A stretch of 51,968 bases of DNA from Deltaproteobacteria bacterium (GCA_019309115.1 JAFDGW010000026.1:1-51968); one strand, 5' to 3'; counted from the first letter of the stretch, positions 26,801 to 36,148 are shown. The notes: generated by a model from the letters alone, not told the origin. Numbers and translations: made by a program.

Positions 26801-27389
26801 CTTCGTTTGCCTTTGCCTGTTCAATCAATCCATTCGCCTGAAGTTCGATGTAGAAGTTGTCACGACCGAATATGTCGGCATATTCGGAAGCAGCCTTCTT
26901 TGCCCCGTCATAATCATCTCTAAGAAGATGTCTTGCAACTTCGCCTTTTAGGCAACCAGAAAGCGCCATAAGGCCGTCTGAATGCTTCGCCAGGTGCTCT
27001 TTATCAACGCAAGGTTTGTAGTAAAACCCTTTGAGGTGAGCGATAGTGACGAGTTTCATCAGGTTGCGGTAACCCACGTAATCCTTTGCCAGCAATACAA
27101 GATGATAATTTCGATCTTCATCCTTTCCCGACCTCGCATGAGCATGCTCGGCTTGCTCCTCAATGGGATACGGGCTTATGTACACTTCACAACCTACTAT
27201 GGGTTTGATGTTGTTGGATCGAGCAGCTTCGTAGAATTCGAGGACGCCATACATGTTTCCGTGGTCGGTTATGGCAACAGCCGGCATGTTGTACGCCTGG
27301 GCCGTTTTCATCAAATCTTCAATCTTTATCGCCCCATCAAGCAGACTATAGTGAGTGTGAACGTGCAGGTGAACGAATTCGGACTTCAT
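23892..27389 (-). CDS. dnaE: DNA polymerase III alpha subunit
   Basis: A 1165-residue replicative polymerase. The ATG at 27389 (MKSEFVHLHVHTHYSLLDG) has RBS GGAGGTAAA. A longer frame upstream has no site. Domains in order: PHP (HVHTHYS, TDHGNMYG), palm/polymerase with GPGRGSAAGSLVAYVMGI and catalytic PDIDVDF, fingers (FGFNKSHSAAYA block), an HhH region, an OB fold (MLAGMLSLVKEITTRRG) and the C-terminal tail. Length and motifs are as expected for DnaE1. Nothing seems missing. Confidence 0.97.
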   Translation of the reverse strand: MKSEFVHLHVHTHYSLLDGAIKIEDLMKTAQAYNMPAVAITDHGNMYGVLEFYEAARSNNIKPIVGCEVYISPYPIEEQAEHAHARSGKDEDRNYHLVLLAKDYVGYRNLMKLVTIAHLKGFYYKPCVDKEHLAKHSDGLMALSGCLKGEVARHLLRDDYDGAKKAASEYADIFGRDNFYIELQANGLIEQAKANEGLIRLASDLGLGLVATNDCHYLRKVDARAHEILLCIQTNKTVLDQNRMRFQTDELYFKAPAEMYDAFRHIPEALKNTLEIADKCNLEIPLGRYHFPEYPLPNGKTAEEQFEGEARAGLRRRWDQIKRRRKLGDDAFAVYEERLEKEITVIKKTGFAPYFLIVADFINYAKSQGIPVGPGRGSAAGSLVAYVMGITDIDPIEHGLLFERFLNEERISMPDIDVDFCKRRRDEVIRYVTEKYGSDRVAHITTFGTMQARQVVRDVARALGFSYNEQDRIAKLVPGTPGMTLKKAFELEPRLKELQNEDPQIKELFDIAFVLEGLARHASTHAAGVVIGDRPIVEYVPLYRDQEGEVVTQYSMKYVEKAGLIKFDFLGLRNLTVIDDAVKLIERNHGVKLNMTEIPLDDEDTYELLCRADTTGVFQLESAGMRDILVRLKPERFSDIVALVALYRPGPLESGMVDQYIKVKHGEVPLTYELEELKPILEPTYGVILYQEQVMQIASVLAGYTLGEADILRRAMGKKKPEEMKAQRERFLSGAKAKGIDLDKANRIFDRMEKFALYGFNKSHSAAYAFVAYQTAYLKAHYPVEFMAALLNSVLSDTDKVVKLINECREKGIEVLPPDVNLSDRGFTVVEGKIRFGLGAVKNVGDAAVDAIMESRANDGPFLSIFDFCQRVDGQRVNRRVIEQLIKCGAFDSLHDNRAQVLAALDDAINKAQLFQRGTQNGQLNLLTILRSRKKLPSRPQKLPDTPPWDKRTVLNYEKEAIGFYISGHPLDFYEDKISQICTGTTQDITARPEGSRIMLAGMLSLVKEITTRRGERMGFLNLEDREGIVEVVAFPETYAMFRDLLVEDDDPRVVIGIVQHDEKSSKIIASEILTVEEAAQRSVSQVIVRLKASNLKRDDILRFRRLIADNPGNCPICLHLEVDGKAEAVMMLDKDLYVTPTRDFIGNLKRFFGGSSVEFVYGKQ

Positions 27390-27497
27390 TATTTTACCTC
27401 CGGTCCAGTAATTAATTGCGGGCAAAGGTTGTAACGCCAGTTCAAACACTATAAACTTGCTCTGAAAACATGGCAACTTTGGTGCGGGAGATTAACC

Positions 27498-28433
27498 ATG
27501 AAGTTGATTGGTCTGACCAATCAAGTTTTCTACACCGTGCCCCAATCGATGAAAAACTTTCAGGCCTGTGCTGGGTTGCTTATTAAAGGTGAAAAAACAA
27601 TAGCTATAGACACAAACATGGGGCCCGATCAGACTCTTGCATTCCTCGTAGAACATAAGCCTGATATGGCTATTATTACCCACTACCACATAGATCATAG
27701 CACATGGGCAAAAACGGTAGATGAAATTGAGACCATAGAACTTTTCGTTCCAGAATCGGAAGGCCATTTGCTTACTTCGATAGAAAAATTCGTTGATCAC
27801 ACGGCGGGACCTTACGGACTTCATGCGGAATGGAAAGATTTCACGGTCAACACGGCAAAATTCAAACCAATCTCTCGATTTTCAACTTACGATTGGAACA
27901 GATTTCCCGAGATAAAAAAACCCCTTGTGAAACCTATCTTTACACCTGGACACTCACCGGGCCACTTTGCCTTTTATCTGCCGGAAGATGGGATACTCTT
28001 TACGGGAGATATGGGTGTGGATCGCTTTGGTCCGTGGTATGGATGGGGTGATTGCGATTTAAAAAACCTTATGGAATCGATCATCAAGCTTCGAGAAATT
28101 CCAGCCAGAATTCTGGCAACGAGTCACGGCGGCATAGTGTCCGAAAACATAGAACGTGCATGGGACAGAGCCATTGAAATATTAATTAAGCGCGAATCCT
28201 TCGTAGCTCGGAAACTTGAACTTGGCGCCGGAAAAGACGAGATAGTGCGAGAAGGCATATTTTTCCCGCAAAAAGAAAGGGTCTCCGAACCCATGAAATC
28301 ATTTCTTTACATGTGGGATTCCTTTATGTTCGATCATCACAAGAAACTGCTCGAAGAAGGTGGATTTAGAGCTTATTTCCCTGAAGTGGTTAAAAAGTTT
28401 TTCCGAAGCCTAAATGCGGAGAATAAAGCATGA
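27498..28433 (+). CDS. Metallo-beta-lactamase-fold hydrolase
   Basis: A 311-residue zinc hydrolase. Metal motifs: THYHIDH at about residues 60-66, GHSPGH near 151-156 and TGDMGVD near 170-176, then SHGG. The C-terminal ~90 residues are helical. Substrate unknown; GHSPGHFAFYL is common in glyoxalase-II-like and thioesterase-like members. It starts a plus-strand operon divergent from dnaE, and overlaps the next gene by 4 nt (ATGA). Confidence 0.85.
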   Translation: MKLIGLTNQVFYTVPQSMKNFQACAGLLIKGEKTIAIDTNMGPDQTLAFLVEHKPDMAIITHYHIDHSTWAKTVDEIETIELFVPESEGHLLTSIEKFVDHTAGPYGLHAEWKDFTVNTAKFKPISRFSTYDWNRFPEIKKPLVKPIFTPGHSPGHFAFYLPEDGILFTGDMGVDRFGPWYGWGDCDLKNLMESIIKLREIPARILATSHGGIVSENIERAWDRAIEILIKRESFVARKLELGAGKDEIVREGIFFPQKERVSEPMKSFLYMWDSFMFDHHKKLLEEGGFRAYFPEVVKKFFRSLNAENKA

Positions 28434-29404
28434 AGAAAACTATTTTTGTAAAGGATCTTAAAGTCGGGTCCCCTGTTACGTCTATTTTCGTGATTAATGA
28501 ACGAGAGGTTCGCTTCACGAAAAACGGAAAACCTTATATGCACCTTTGCCTGGCAGACCGAACCGGCTACGTTTATGCCAAAATATGGGATTCTGCTGGA
28601 ATAGACTTCGATTCTGTACCTGAATCCGGCCCCGTTCTGATATCCGGAAAAACGGAAACCTTCCAAGACGCCATTCAAATCATCGTGGAAAAAATCTCAG
28701 GCGCCAGTGTTGATAACCTTCAGAAAGAGGACTTCCTACCTGCTTTACCTGATGAAGATATAACCAAATTGGTCAAAGAACTTAACAAATACTACGCCAG
28801 ATTAGACTGCAACTGGTGCAAAACGCTATGGAAAACCTTTCGCTCGTCAACGGAACTTTTCAATAAATTCTGTGAAACCCCGGGTGCATTGAAGATCCAC
28901 CACCCTTACATTGGTGGACTGCTGGAACATACGGTTTACGTGTTGAGACTCCTCAGCAGCATTTATCCGCTATACCCTGACTTGGACAAGGATATACTCC
29001 TGACGGGAGGACTATTCCACGACATAGGAAAAACGAAGGAATATGTTTACGACTGGTCTATAGATGTTTCCGACGAAGGACGGCTTATGGGGCACACGGT
29101 CATGGGTGTGGAAATAGTAAAAGACCTGATTGGTAGGATAGCCGGCTTTCCGGAACAGAAGGCAATGCTCATATATCACATGATACTAAGCCATCATCGG
29201 GAAGCAGAATACGGAGCAGCCAGACCACCCATGACTCGCGAAGCGATGGTCTTACATTTTGCCGATAATTTGGACGCAACACTTAACGAAATGAACAGAA
29301 TTTACACGGAAACCGGCGAAGGTGAGCGGTGGACACCATATCAGCGGAATTATGGCAGTAGATTTTTTGTTGGTGCGCTGAACACAAGCGGGAGCACTGA
29401 ATGA
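28430..29404 (+). CDS. HD-domain/OB-fold protein, YhaM-like 3'-5' exoribonuclease
   Basis: A 324-residue protein with an N-terminal OB fold (about 1-95) and a C-terminal HD phosphohydrolase domain. HD motifs: GGLLEHTVYVLRL, GGLFHDIGKT, GHTVMG and SHHREAEYG. This order (OB then HD) is that of YhaM/CBF1 nucleases that trim RNA or DNA 3' ends. It is coupled on both sides by ATGA overlaps, with the MBL hydrolase and tmk. Confidence 0.85.
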   Translation: MKKTIFVKDLKVGSPVTSIFVINEREVRFTKNGKPYMHLCLADRTGYVYAKIWDSAGIDFDSVPESGPVLISGKTETFQDAIQIIVEKISGASVDNLQKEDFLPALPDEDITKLVKELNKYYARLDCNWCKTLWKTFRSSTELFNKFCETPGALKIHHPYIGGLLEHTVYVLRLLSSIYPLYPDLDKDILLTGGLFHDIGKTKEYVYDWSIDVSDEGRLMGHTVMGVEIVKDLIGRIAGFPEQKAMLIYHMILSHHREAEYGAARPPMTREAMVLHFADNLDATLNEMNRIYTETGEGERWTPYQRNYGSRFFVGALNTSGSTE

Positions 29405-30027
29405 CGGGCAAGGTTATAAGCTTCGAAGGAATCGACGGAGCAGGAAAAACATCGGCGATAAAGGAGTGTAAAAGGCGGCTGAGAAACATGGGATTGAGGA
29501 TCACCGTCGTGGAAGAACCGGGCGGATGTGAACTCGGAAGATGGCTAAAGACGATCCTTACTGAAAATGGTAAGACCGTTAACGACCCATGGGCAGAGGC
29601 ACTACTTTTTCTGGCTGCCCGTGTTGAAAACATTCGAGAACTAATTGAGCCGGAAAGAGCCAAAGGAAAATGGGTGCTTATTGACCGCTTTGTGGATTCC
29701 ACCATTGCATATCAGGGCTACGGCAGGGGACTGGACACTGACACGCTGGAAGAGATTTATAACCGTGTGAGCGGAAGATTTTACCCTGATTGCACTATTC
29801 TCTTAGACTGTCCCGTAGATGTCGCAGAAACAAGGATTGCCCAAAGGGCAACGAAAAAATCTCGATGGGAAAGGTTGGGGCGAGATTTTTTCGAAAGAGT
29901 TAGGCGCGGTTATCTGGAATTGGCCCAAAATAATCAGAATCGGATTGTGGTAGTTGACGCCTCTTATGATTTTCCCGAAGTGATCAATTCGGTCATGAAA
30001 ATTCTCGAGTCCCTGGTTGAATGGTAG
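29401..30027 (+). CDS. tmk: Thymidylate kinase
   Basis: A 208-residue dTMP kinase making dTDP. P-loop FEGIDGAGKT, the EEPGG (DRX-like partner) motif, DRFVDSTIAYQGYGRGL and a LID region with the arginines of KKSRWERLGRDFF are present. Its stop overlaps the holB start by 7 nt, a common neighbour pair in bacteria. Confidence 0.95.
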   Translation: MTGKVISFEGIDGAGKTSAIKECKRRLRNMGLRITVVEEPGGCELGRWLKTILTENGKTVNDPWAEALLFLAARVENIRELIEPERAKGKWVLIDRFVDSTIAYQGYGRGLDTDTLEEIYNRVSGRFYPDCTILLDCPVDVAETRIAQRATKKSRWERLGRDFFERVRRGYLELAQNNQNRIVVVDASYDFPEVINSVMKILESLVEW

Positions 30028-31040
30028 AGGAGTATCGGCCTGTGTTGATTGATTTTGAAGAAATACATGGTCAGAGTCGTGCAAAGAAGTTGATAGGCAG
30101 GCTTATTCGTAGCACGCGAGTTCCACACGCACTGCTTTTGACCGGAAGGCAAGGTATTGGCAAGAAAAGTTTTGCTCTCGCTTCCGCAGCTCTTGCCATG
30201 TGCCGTGATTCTGAAAACAACAGTTTTTCACCGTGCGGAAATTGCAATTCCTGCAGGCGTTTGCGTTCCAATATGAACCCAGACTTAATACTCATAGCCC
30301 CGGAAGGAACTGTTATAAAAATTGATCAAGTGAGAAACATTATACCAGAGTTAAAGTTCAAACCATCATATTCAGCAAAGCGTGTCATAGTTGTGGAAGA
30401 AGCGGAAAAAATGACCGAGGAAGCTGCAAATGCCCTTCTGAAATCGCTTGAAGAACCTCCCCCACACAACATTTTCATTCTGCTTGCAACAGATGCTCAC
30501 AGGCTCCTGCCAACTATCGTCTCACGGTGCTGTCAGATAAGACTTGAACCCGTTCCGCACGAAGTACTCAAACGGATAGCTATTGATAAAAGCGGTCTGG
30601 ATAACGACACGGCGGATGTGTGCGCCTTCCTTGCCGGTGGCAGCATCGAGAAACTCAACGAATGGTGTACCGAAGAAAAACTCAGAACTTGGAAAGAAGT
30701 GAACCAAGTAATAGAAAACCTCAAAACACAACCAGTTTGGAAGTTTTTTGAAACTGCCAAAGCATTAACGGAACGGTTCGATTCCTTTGAAGATTTTGTT
30801 TACCTCATCAAATCAAAGCTCGTTCTCTTCATAAGATCTGAGATTCGTAGTAAGAGAAAAGAGCGATTGGGCAAGCTACTTGATACCCTTGACTTTGTCG
30901 AAGAAGGGGAGCAAGCTCTCAGGTTCAATGTTAATAAGCTGTTGCTGGCCGAGGAAATCGGCCTGGCCATTAGGGAATGTATGCATGAAGAAGATAGCTG
31001 GAATAAGATTTCGAGAACGAGGATTTATTCGACACTTTGA
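30021..31040 (+). CDS. holB: DNA polymerase III delta' subunit
   Basis: A 339-residue clamp-loader subunit with AAA+ fold. Walker A TGRQGIGKKS, a zinc module with cysteines in CGNCNSC and an upstream Cys, a Walker-B-like VVEEAEKMTEEAANALLKSLEEPP and a sensor/SRC motif (TIVSRC). C-terminal helical domain intact. The start used overlaps tmk by 7 nt. Confidence 0.9.
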   Translation: MVEEYRPVLIDFEEIHGQSRAKKLIGRLIRSTRVPHALLLTGRQGIGKKSFALASAALAMCRDSENNSFSPCGNCNSCRRLRSNMNPDLILIAPEGTVIKIDQVRNIIPELKFKPSYSAKRVIVVEEAEKMTEEAANALLKSLEEPPPHNIFILLATDAHRLLPTIVSRCCQIRLEPVPHEVLKRIAIDKSGLDNDTADVCAFLAGGSIEKLNEWCTEEKLRTWKEVNQVIENLKTQPVWKFFETAKALTERFDSFEDFVYLIKSKLVLFIRSEIRSKRKERLGKLLDTLDFVEEGEQALRFNVNKLLLAEEIGLAIRECMHEEDSWNKISRTRIYSTL

Positions 31041-31833
31041 CTGCGGTAACTACGAAATCAAGCGGGGTGATTACGTACTTGGAGAGGGTGACGAGGGAGT
31101 GCTTGCGGTAGGAATTGTTGTGGAAGGTCCTATAGAGTTCCCGGACGATGCGGTGGGAAGTACGATACGGAAGATCGAACGACCCGCCACGGAAGAAGAA
31201 ATCAAAATGCATCTCGAAAATCTCGAAATCGAAGAAAAGGCCAAGCAATACTGCCTTGAGCGGATAGAGGCTCATGGGTTGCCCATGAAACTAGTGGATG
31301 TTGAGCTTTTGTTTGACAGATCCAAGATCATATTCTTTTACACCGCTGAAGGCCGGGTGGACTTTCGAGAGCTTCTGAAGGATCTGGTACGGCATCTGCG
31401 CATGAGAATAGAACTACGGCAAATCGGGGTCCGTAACCGAGCGTCAATGGTCGGGGGAATCGGAATGTGCGGAAGACCAGTGTGCTGCGCGCAGTTCCTC
31501 ACGAAATTTCACCCAGTATCCATAAAAATGGCTAAAGAGCAAAACCTGAGCCTGAATCCATTTAAAATATCCGGTGTGTGTGGTCGGTTGATGTGCTGCC
31601 TACAGTACGAAACGGACATCTATTTGCTACTCAAGCAAGATCTTCCAAAGGTGGGAAAGAGGATTAAAACCGAATATGGAGAAGGAAAAGTAATCAGGCA
31701 AAACGCCATTGAAAGAACCGTTACCGTTGAACTTGATGATGGCTGTCTGGTAGAAATAGCTTTTCCACCGCTTGAGTATAACGAAACCGTCGAAAGCAAA
31801 TACATCGAAACAGGAAAAGAGGAAGGAGAATGA
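30985..31833 (+). CDS. ricT: PSP1-domain regulator (RicT/YaaT-like)
   Basis: A 282-residue protein. The ATG at 30985 (MKKIAGIRFRE) is chosen: upstream in-frame codons lie inside holB and encode no PSP1 sequence. PSP1 hallmarks: RRRIELRQIGVRNRAS-like block (IELRQIGVRN), GMCGRPVCCAQFL and GVCGRLMCCLQYE, whose Cys pairs bind an Fe-S cluster in RicT of Bacillus. It belongs to the tmk-holB-ricT-metG neighbourhood seen in many bacteria. It overlaps holB by 56 nt. Confidence 0.85.
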   Translation: MKKIAGIRFRERGFIRHFDCGNYEIKRGDYVLGEGDEGVLAVGIVVEGPIEFPDDAVGSTIRKIERPATEEEIKMHLENLEIEEKAKQYCLERIEAHGLPMKLVDVELLFDRSKIIFFYTAEGRVDFRELLKDLVRHLRMRIELRQIGVRNRASMVGGIGMCGRPVCCAQFLTKFHPVSIKMAKEQNLSLNPFKISGVCGRLMCCLQYETDIYLLLKQDLPKVGKRIKTEYGEGKVIRQNAIERTVTVELDDGCLVEIAFPPLEYNETVESKYIETGKEEGE

Positions 31834-33749
31834 AAAGATTTTATGTAACCACTCCGATTTACTACGTTAACGCAGCCCCTCACATTGGACATGCCTACAC
31901 CACAATAGTTGCCGATGTAGTCAACCGCTTTTACAAACTAATAGGATATGAAACGTACTTCCTCACCGGAACGGACGAACACGGAGACAAAATAACCCAA
32001 GCAGCTAGAGAAGCGGGCATGGAGCCCAGAGCATACGTGGATAAAATAAGCCAGCTTTTTCGTGACCTGTGGCCTCGGTTAAACATATCCAACGATTACT
32101 TCATACGCACCACTGACGAAAGTCACAAGAGGGTGGTCCAGTACATACTCCAAAAGGTTTACGATGCCGGAGACATCTATTTTGGCTCCTACCGTGGGCT
32201 TTACTGTGTTGGATGTGAAAGATTTTACACCGAGCGAGAGCTTGTCAACGGAAAGTGCCCGGACCACGACAAAGAACCGGTGGTGCGTGAAGAGGAAAAC
32301 TACTTCTTTCGAATGAGCAAATATCAAGACTGGCTTGTTGAATACATCAAAAACCACCCAGAGTTTATACAGCCGGAAAGGTACAGAAATGAAGTTCTGG
32401 CTTTCCTGCGTGACCCTTTAGAAGATCTTTGTATTTCACGACCAAAAGAGCGGTTATCCTGGGGTATAACTCTGCCATTTGACGATAGGTATGTTACCTA
32501 CGTTTGGTTCGATGCCTTAATAAACTATGTTTCCGCATTGGGGTATCCTGATGGAGATCTCTTCAAAAAGTTCTGGCCCGTCGCTAATCACATTATAGCG
32601 AAGGACATTCTAAAACCTCATGGGATTTACTGGCCCACAATGCTAAAGGCTGCCGGTATTGAACCGTATCAGAGTCTTCATGTTCACGGATACTGGAAGA
32701 TAGAAGAAGGCAAAATGAGCAAGAGTAAAGGGACGGTGGTGCGCCCTCTAGACCTGGTGAACATTTATGGTCTGGACGCCTTTAGGTACTTTCTGTTGAG
32801 GGAAATGGTGTTCGGGCTGGATGCGAACTTCAGTGAAGAGGCTCTGATACAGAGGCTGAATTCTGACCTTGCGAATGATCTGGGCAATCTTTTTAGCAGA
32901 ACACTCGCCATGGTTCAGAAGTTCTGCAACGGCAGAGTTCCATCCATGCCGGAAGGTGGCGAAGAACCAACAGAAACTGAGATATGGGAGCAAGCCGACA
33001 GGACAGCGGAGGAATACGAAAAATCCATGCGTGAATTTGCCTTTCACAAGGCATTGATAGCCATCTGGGAACTTATCAACAGGGCAAATAAGTACGTTGA
33101 TGAGATGGCACCATGGGAACTTGCAAAGGACGAAACAAGGCGAAAACGGCTTGCGGTTGTAATGAGAACGCTTTTGGAAATAAACCGCATGGTGGCGGTT
33201 TTGATAGCACCCTTCATGCCTGGGACGGCTGAAGAAATGCTCATAAGACTTGGCATTGACAAGAAGGTGCTTGAACTAAGATGGGAAGATGCTCGAAAGA
33301 GACTGGGGTTGAAAGAAGGCTATGAGGTAGAAAAAGGCAAGGCATTGTTTCCAAGGGTCAACATGGAAGAATGGAAGAAAAAGATGGAAAAGGAACAAAA
33401 AGAAGATAGACCAGTAGAAAAGGTAGATGAACTCATTAGCATAGAAGAATTTCAACGGATAAAACTTAAGGTTGCAACGGTGCTTGAAGCCGAACGAGTG
33501 CCTAAATCAAAGAAGTTAATGAAGCTTATTGTTGACGTAGGTGGGAAACGCCAGATTGTTGCCGGTATTGCCCAGTATTATGAACCTGAAGATCTGGTAG
33601 GCAAACAAGTGGTTATCGTCTCGAACCTGAAGCCGGCAAAATTAATGGGAATAGAATCACAAGGCATGATGCTTGCGGCCGAATCTCCTGAAGGTCTTGC
33701 TATGGTTACCTGTGATAAGCCAGTTCCAGCCGGTTCTGAAGTACGGTAG
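31830..33749 (+). CDS. metG: Methionyl-tRNA synthetase with C-terminal tRNA-binding domain
   Basis: A 639-residue class I synthetase. HIGH motif PHIGH at residues 17-21, KMSKS in GKMSKSKGT near 295, a single zinc knuckle (CVGCERFYTE..CPDHD), and an OB-fold tRNA-binding domain (about 535-639; KLKVATVLEAERVPKSKKLMKL). It joins ricT by ATGA overlap. All catalytic elements are intact. Confidence 0.96.
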   Translation: MKRFYVTTPIYYVNAAPHIGHAYTTIVADVVNRFYKLIGYETYFLTGTDEHGDKITQAAREAGMEPRAYVDKISQLFRDLWPRLNISNDYFIRTTDESHKRVVQYILQKVYDAGDIYFGSYRGLYCVGCERFYTERELVNGKCPDHDKEPVVREEENYFFRMSKYQDWLVEYIKNHPEFIQPERYRNEVLAFLRDPLEDLCISRPKERLSWGITLPFDDRYVTYVWFDALINYVSALGYPDGDLFKKFWPVANHIIAKDILKPHGIYWPTMLKAAGIEPYQSLHVHGYWKIEEGKMSKSKGTVVRPLDLVNIYGLDAFRYFLLREMVFGLDANFSEEALIQRLNSDLANDLGNLFSRTLAMVQKFCNGRVPSMPEGGEEPTETEIWEQADRTAEEYEKSMREFAFHKALIAIWELINRANKYVDEMAPWELAKDETRRKRLAVVMRTLLEINRMVAVLIAPFMPGTAEEMLIRLGIDKKVLELRWEDARKRLGLKEGYEVEKGKALFPRVNMEEWKKKMEKEQKEDRPVEKVDELISIEEFQRIKLKVATVLEAERVPKSKKLMKLIVDVGGKRQIVAGIAQYYEPEDLVGKQVVIVSNLKPAKLMGIESQGMMLAAESPEGLAMVTCDKPVPAGSEVR

Positions 33750-33787
33750 CAAAAAGCCCGTAAGACTCTCGGTAAAGAGGTGTTGCC

Positions 33788-34162
33788 ATGGCAATTCGAA
33801 TAAAGAGCATCTTTGAACCCCCCGAAGCCGAAGACGGGCTCAGGTATCTCATCGAACAGTCCATTCCGGCAGGGATAGACAAAGACTCACTCGAACTGAC
33901 GGGCTGGATTAAAGAACTAGCACCCGGAGTTACCTTTGACCCCAACGAGCCGATGGATGAAGACTCATGGAGAAAATTCAGACGGCTCTATTACCAAGAA
34001 CTCATGGATCCATCTAAAGAACCGGCCTTAGCCTTGCTAACGGAGAAAGCTCAATCGGAAGTTGTAACGCTGGTTTTTCGGGCCGCAGATCCTAGGAGAA
34101 ATCATGCCGTTGTTTTGAAGACGCTTATAGAACTTCGCATGCGAATTTACGACGAGTTTTAG
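33788..34162 (+). CDS. DUF488-family protein
   Basis: A 124-residue protein. IRIKSIFEPPEAEDGLRYLIEQSIPAGI, WIKELAPG and WRKFRRLYYQEL, then VVTLVFRAADPRRNHAVVLKTLIE follow the DUF488 layout, although the usual Arg of LWPRG is missing (SIPAGI). The active-site Cys found in some DUF488 members is absent. RBS GGTGTTGCC is weak but AAAGAGG precedes it. Function unknown. Confidence 0.7.
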   Translation: MAIRIKSIFEPPEAEDGLRYLIEQSIPAGIDKDSLELTGWIKELAPGVTFDPNEPMDEDSWRKFRRLYYQELMDPSKEPALALLTEKAQSEVVTLVFRAADPRRNHAVVLKTLIELRMRIYDEF

Positions 34163-34174
34163 TGTAGACAAGCT

Positions 34175-35098
34175 GTGGGTTCCATTCTCAGTAATGCCAC
34201 CATTCCGATTTTCTCAGTCATAGTCCTCGGTTACTTCCTGCGAAAAAAGGAGGTTATCACGCCCCAATGGATCGGCCCTGCCAATACGGTAACTTTCTAC
34301 GTGGCTGTTCCTGCTGTAATTTTTCGAGCCGTCGCACGTCAGGAAACGATAATAAAGCTCTCGGCTCCTGTGTCGCTTGTAATTCTTGGTTCAATAGGGG
34401 TGGCCCTGTGTGTGGCATATATGGTAACACTACTGGCAAAAATAAAAGGTGACACTGCAGCAACTTTCGTTCATTCGTCCGTACACGGCAACATAGGCTA
34501 CATGGCTTATGCTGTGGCATATTACGGACTCGGAAAGAGTGGCTTTCAAACAGCGGTATTTCTCAGCCCCCTTCTTTTAATAGCTCAGAACACCGTAGCG
34601 GTACTAATCTTCGCCCTGAAGGAACGTTCCGGCCAGACAAAAATTCTGTTAAAGCTTTTCCTGACCGGCATATGTGTCAATCCCATAATACTCGCCGTCG
34701 TTAGCGGAATCATCGTATCGCTGTTTCAGATACACATACCCGTTTGGCTGGGCCAATTTATCGACATTCTCGCCTCTATGGGACTACCTACGGCACTGCT
34801 CCTGATAGGATCCAACCTGACCTTTACCAACGTGGGAAACGATGTAACAAAACTTGCAGCTGTTGGTTGCATAAAACTTTTACTTATGCCACTTACCGGA
34901 GTGGTATTACTACATCTACTTCATCTACCCGCAGATTATGCTAAACCCTTTGCTATTTTGCTCGGGGCCCCAACGGCAACGGTAACCTATGTCATGGCAC
35001 GACAGCTCGGTGGGGATCCTGTCTTCGCTTCTGAAGCAATATCCATTCACACCTTAGCTTGCGCCGTCACCTACAGCATTTCCCTCGCAGTGTTATAA
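34175..35098 (+). CDS. AEC-family (auxin efflux carrier-like) membrane transporter
   Basis: A 307-residue polytopic protein with about ten membrane helices. VILGYFLRKKEVITPQ at the start and GLPTALLLIGSNLTF plus APTATVTYVMARQLGGD in the second half are the repeated signature of AEC transporters. It seems to use GTG at 34175. Substrates are typically organic acids or unknown. It ends the metG operon and converges on cysQ with a 25-nt gap. Confidence 0.85.
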   Translation: MGSILSNATIPIFSVIVLGYFLRKKEVITPQWIGPANTVTFYVAVPAVIFRAVARQETIIKLSAPVSLVILGSIGVALCVAYMVTLLAKIKGDTAATFVHSSVHGNIGYMAYAVAYYGLGKSGFQTAVFLSPLLLIAQNTVAVLIFALKERSGQTKILLKLFLTGICVNPIILAVVSGIIVSLFQIHIPVWLGQFIDILASMGLPTALLLIGSNLTFTNVGNDVTKLAAVGCIKLLLMPLTGVVLLHLLHLPADYAKPFAILLGAPTATVTYVMARQLGGDPVFASEAISIHTLACAVTYSISLAVL

Positions 35099-35123
35099 AC
35101 AATGCCGGCAACTCTACACTCAC

Positions 35124-35948
35124 TCATGATGTCACGACAGTTTTCCGAATCCACTCCCAAAAAGAGCTTGCAAGAAACCATTCCCGGTCAGGAACAACGA
35201 TGAACGGGCCGTTTTTCAATGTTTCCTTATTGTACTCTAGCGGACTACCTGTCACATTTATAACAGCACCTCCGGCAGCTTCCACCACCGCCTGGCCAGC
35301 TGCCGTATCCCACTCCCAGGTTGGACCAAACCTTAAGTAGAAATCAACATCTCCTTCGGCAACGGAGCAGAACTTAAGCGCACTACCACGAACAACAGGT
35401 TCACAACAATCGCTGAAATCTTCTAGAAATCTACGAGTTATCTCATCGAGGTGAAAACGACTTATTGCAACCTTCAGGCGGCGGTTCGTAGGAATCTTCG
35501 CCGTTTTTAAAACCTTGCGTCTTTCGTTGTCTATCCTCAAAGCTCCCCTATCCCCATACCCCAGGTAAAGCCTGTTGAACACTGGCACGTACACGAATCC
35601 AAAAACTGGCCTGTTACGACGCACGAGACCGATATTTACGGTAAATTCGTCAGCCGAATTTATAAATTCTTTTGTGCCATCCAGAGGATCAACAACCCAG
35701 AAGTATTCCCAACGAAGCCGTTCTTCATAAGGTATCTCTTTTCCTTCCTCGGACAGCACCGGGATGTTCGGAAAGTAATTTCCAAGAGCCTCCTTAATTA
35801 TCCTATGGCTGTGAAGATCCGCCTCCGTTAAAGGAGATTTGTCCTCCTTAAAGGATGTGCTGTAAGTCCCCTTGTAGTATTCTAAAATCACCTTCCGGAG
35901 TTTTCTGGAAAGCTCAACAAAAAAGGTTTCATTCAGGTTAATCCTCAT
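35124..35948 (-). CDS. cysQ: 3'(2'),5'-bisphosphate nucleotidase, CysQ-like
   Basis: A 274-residue inositol-monophosphatase-fold enzyme. The ATG at 35948 follows GTGGGG. A GTG five codons earlier is possible. Metal-binding motifs: SEEGKE (about 64-69), DPLDGTKEFI and WEWDTAAGQAVVEAAGG. These fit CysQ, which recycles PAP from sulfate activation, plausible in a sulfate reducer, but an inositol phosphatase cannot be excluded. Confidence 0.8.
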   Translation of the reverse strand: MRINLNETFFVELSRKLRKVILEYYKGTYSTSFKEDKSPLTEADLHSHRIIKEALGNYFPNIPVLSEEGKEIPYEERLRWEYFWVVDPLDGTKEFINSADEFTVNIGLVRRNRPVFGFVYVPVFNRLYLGYGDRGALRIDNERRKVLKTAKIPTNRRLKVAISRFHLDEITRRFLEDFSDCCEPVVRGSALKFCSVAEGDVDFYLRFGPTWEWDTAAGQAVVEAAGGAVINVTGSPLEYNKETLKNGPFIVVPDREWFLASSFWEWIRKTVVTS

Positions 35949-36070
35949 GGTTACGTGCCCCACTGAAGTTTACAGTTCATCTAACCGGTTTTCCAATATC
36001 CATCTCGAGATTTGTCGAGTAGCTTGCACCGTACGCTTATGAGTTTTCGTTTTCAACCATAAAGATTTTG

Positions 36071-36112
36071 TTGACTTTTTCACTTCTTCAAAGATAATGA
36101 CCAGGTGGTCAT
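36071..36112 (+). promoter_or_regulatory. Promoter with overlapping TetR operator
   Basis: TTGACT (36071-36076), a 16-nt spacer and GATAAT (36093-36098). An inverted repeat ATGACCA-GG-TGGTCAT (36097-36112) overlaps the end of the -10 box and the start site. The arrangement is typical of TetR autorepression, and the first gene of the operon is a TetR regulator. It would control menaquinone synthesis. Confidence 0.65.
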
Positions 36113-36148
36113 CAATCTGTGTTTTTGTGTTTGCACGAGCAGGTGAAT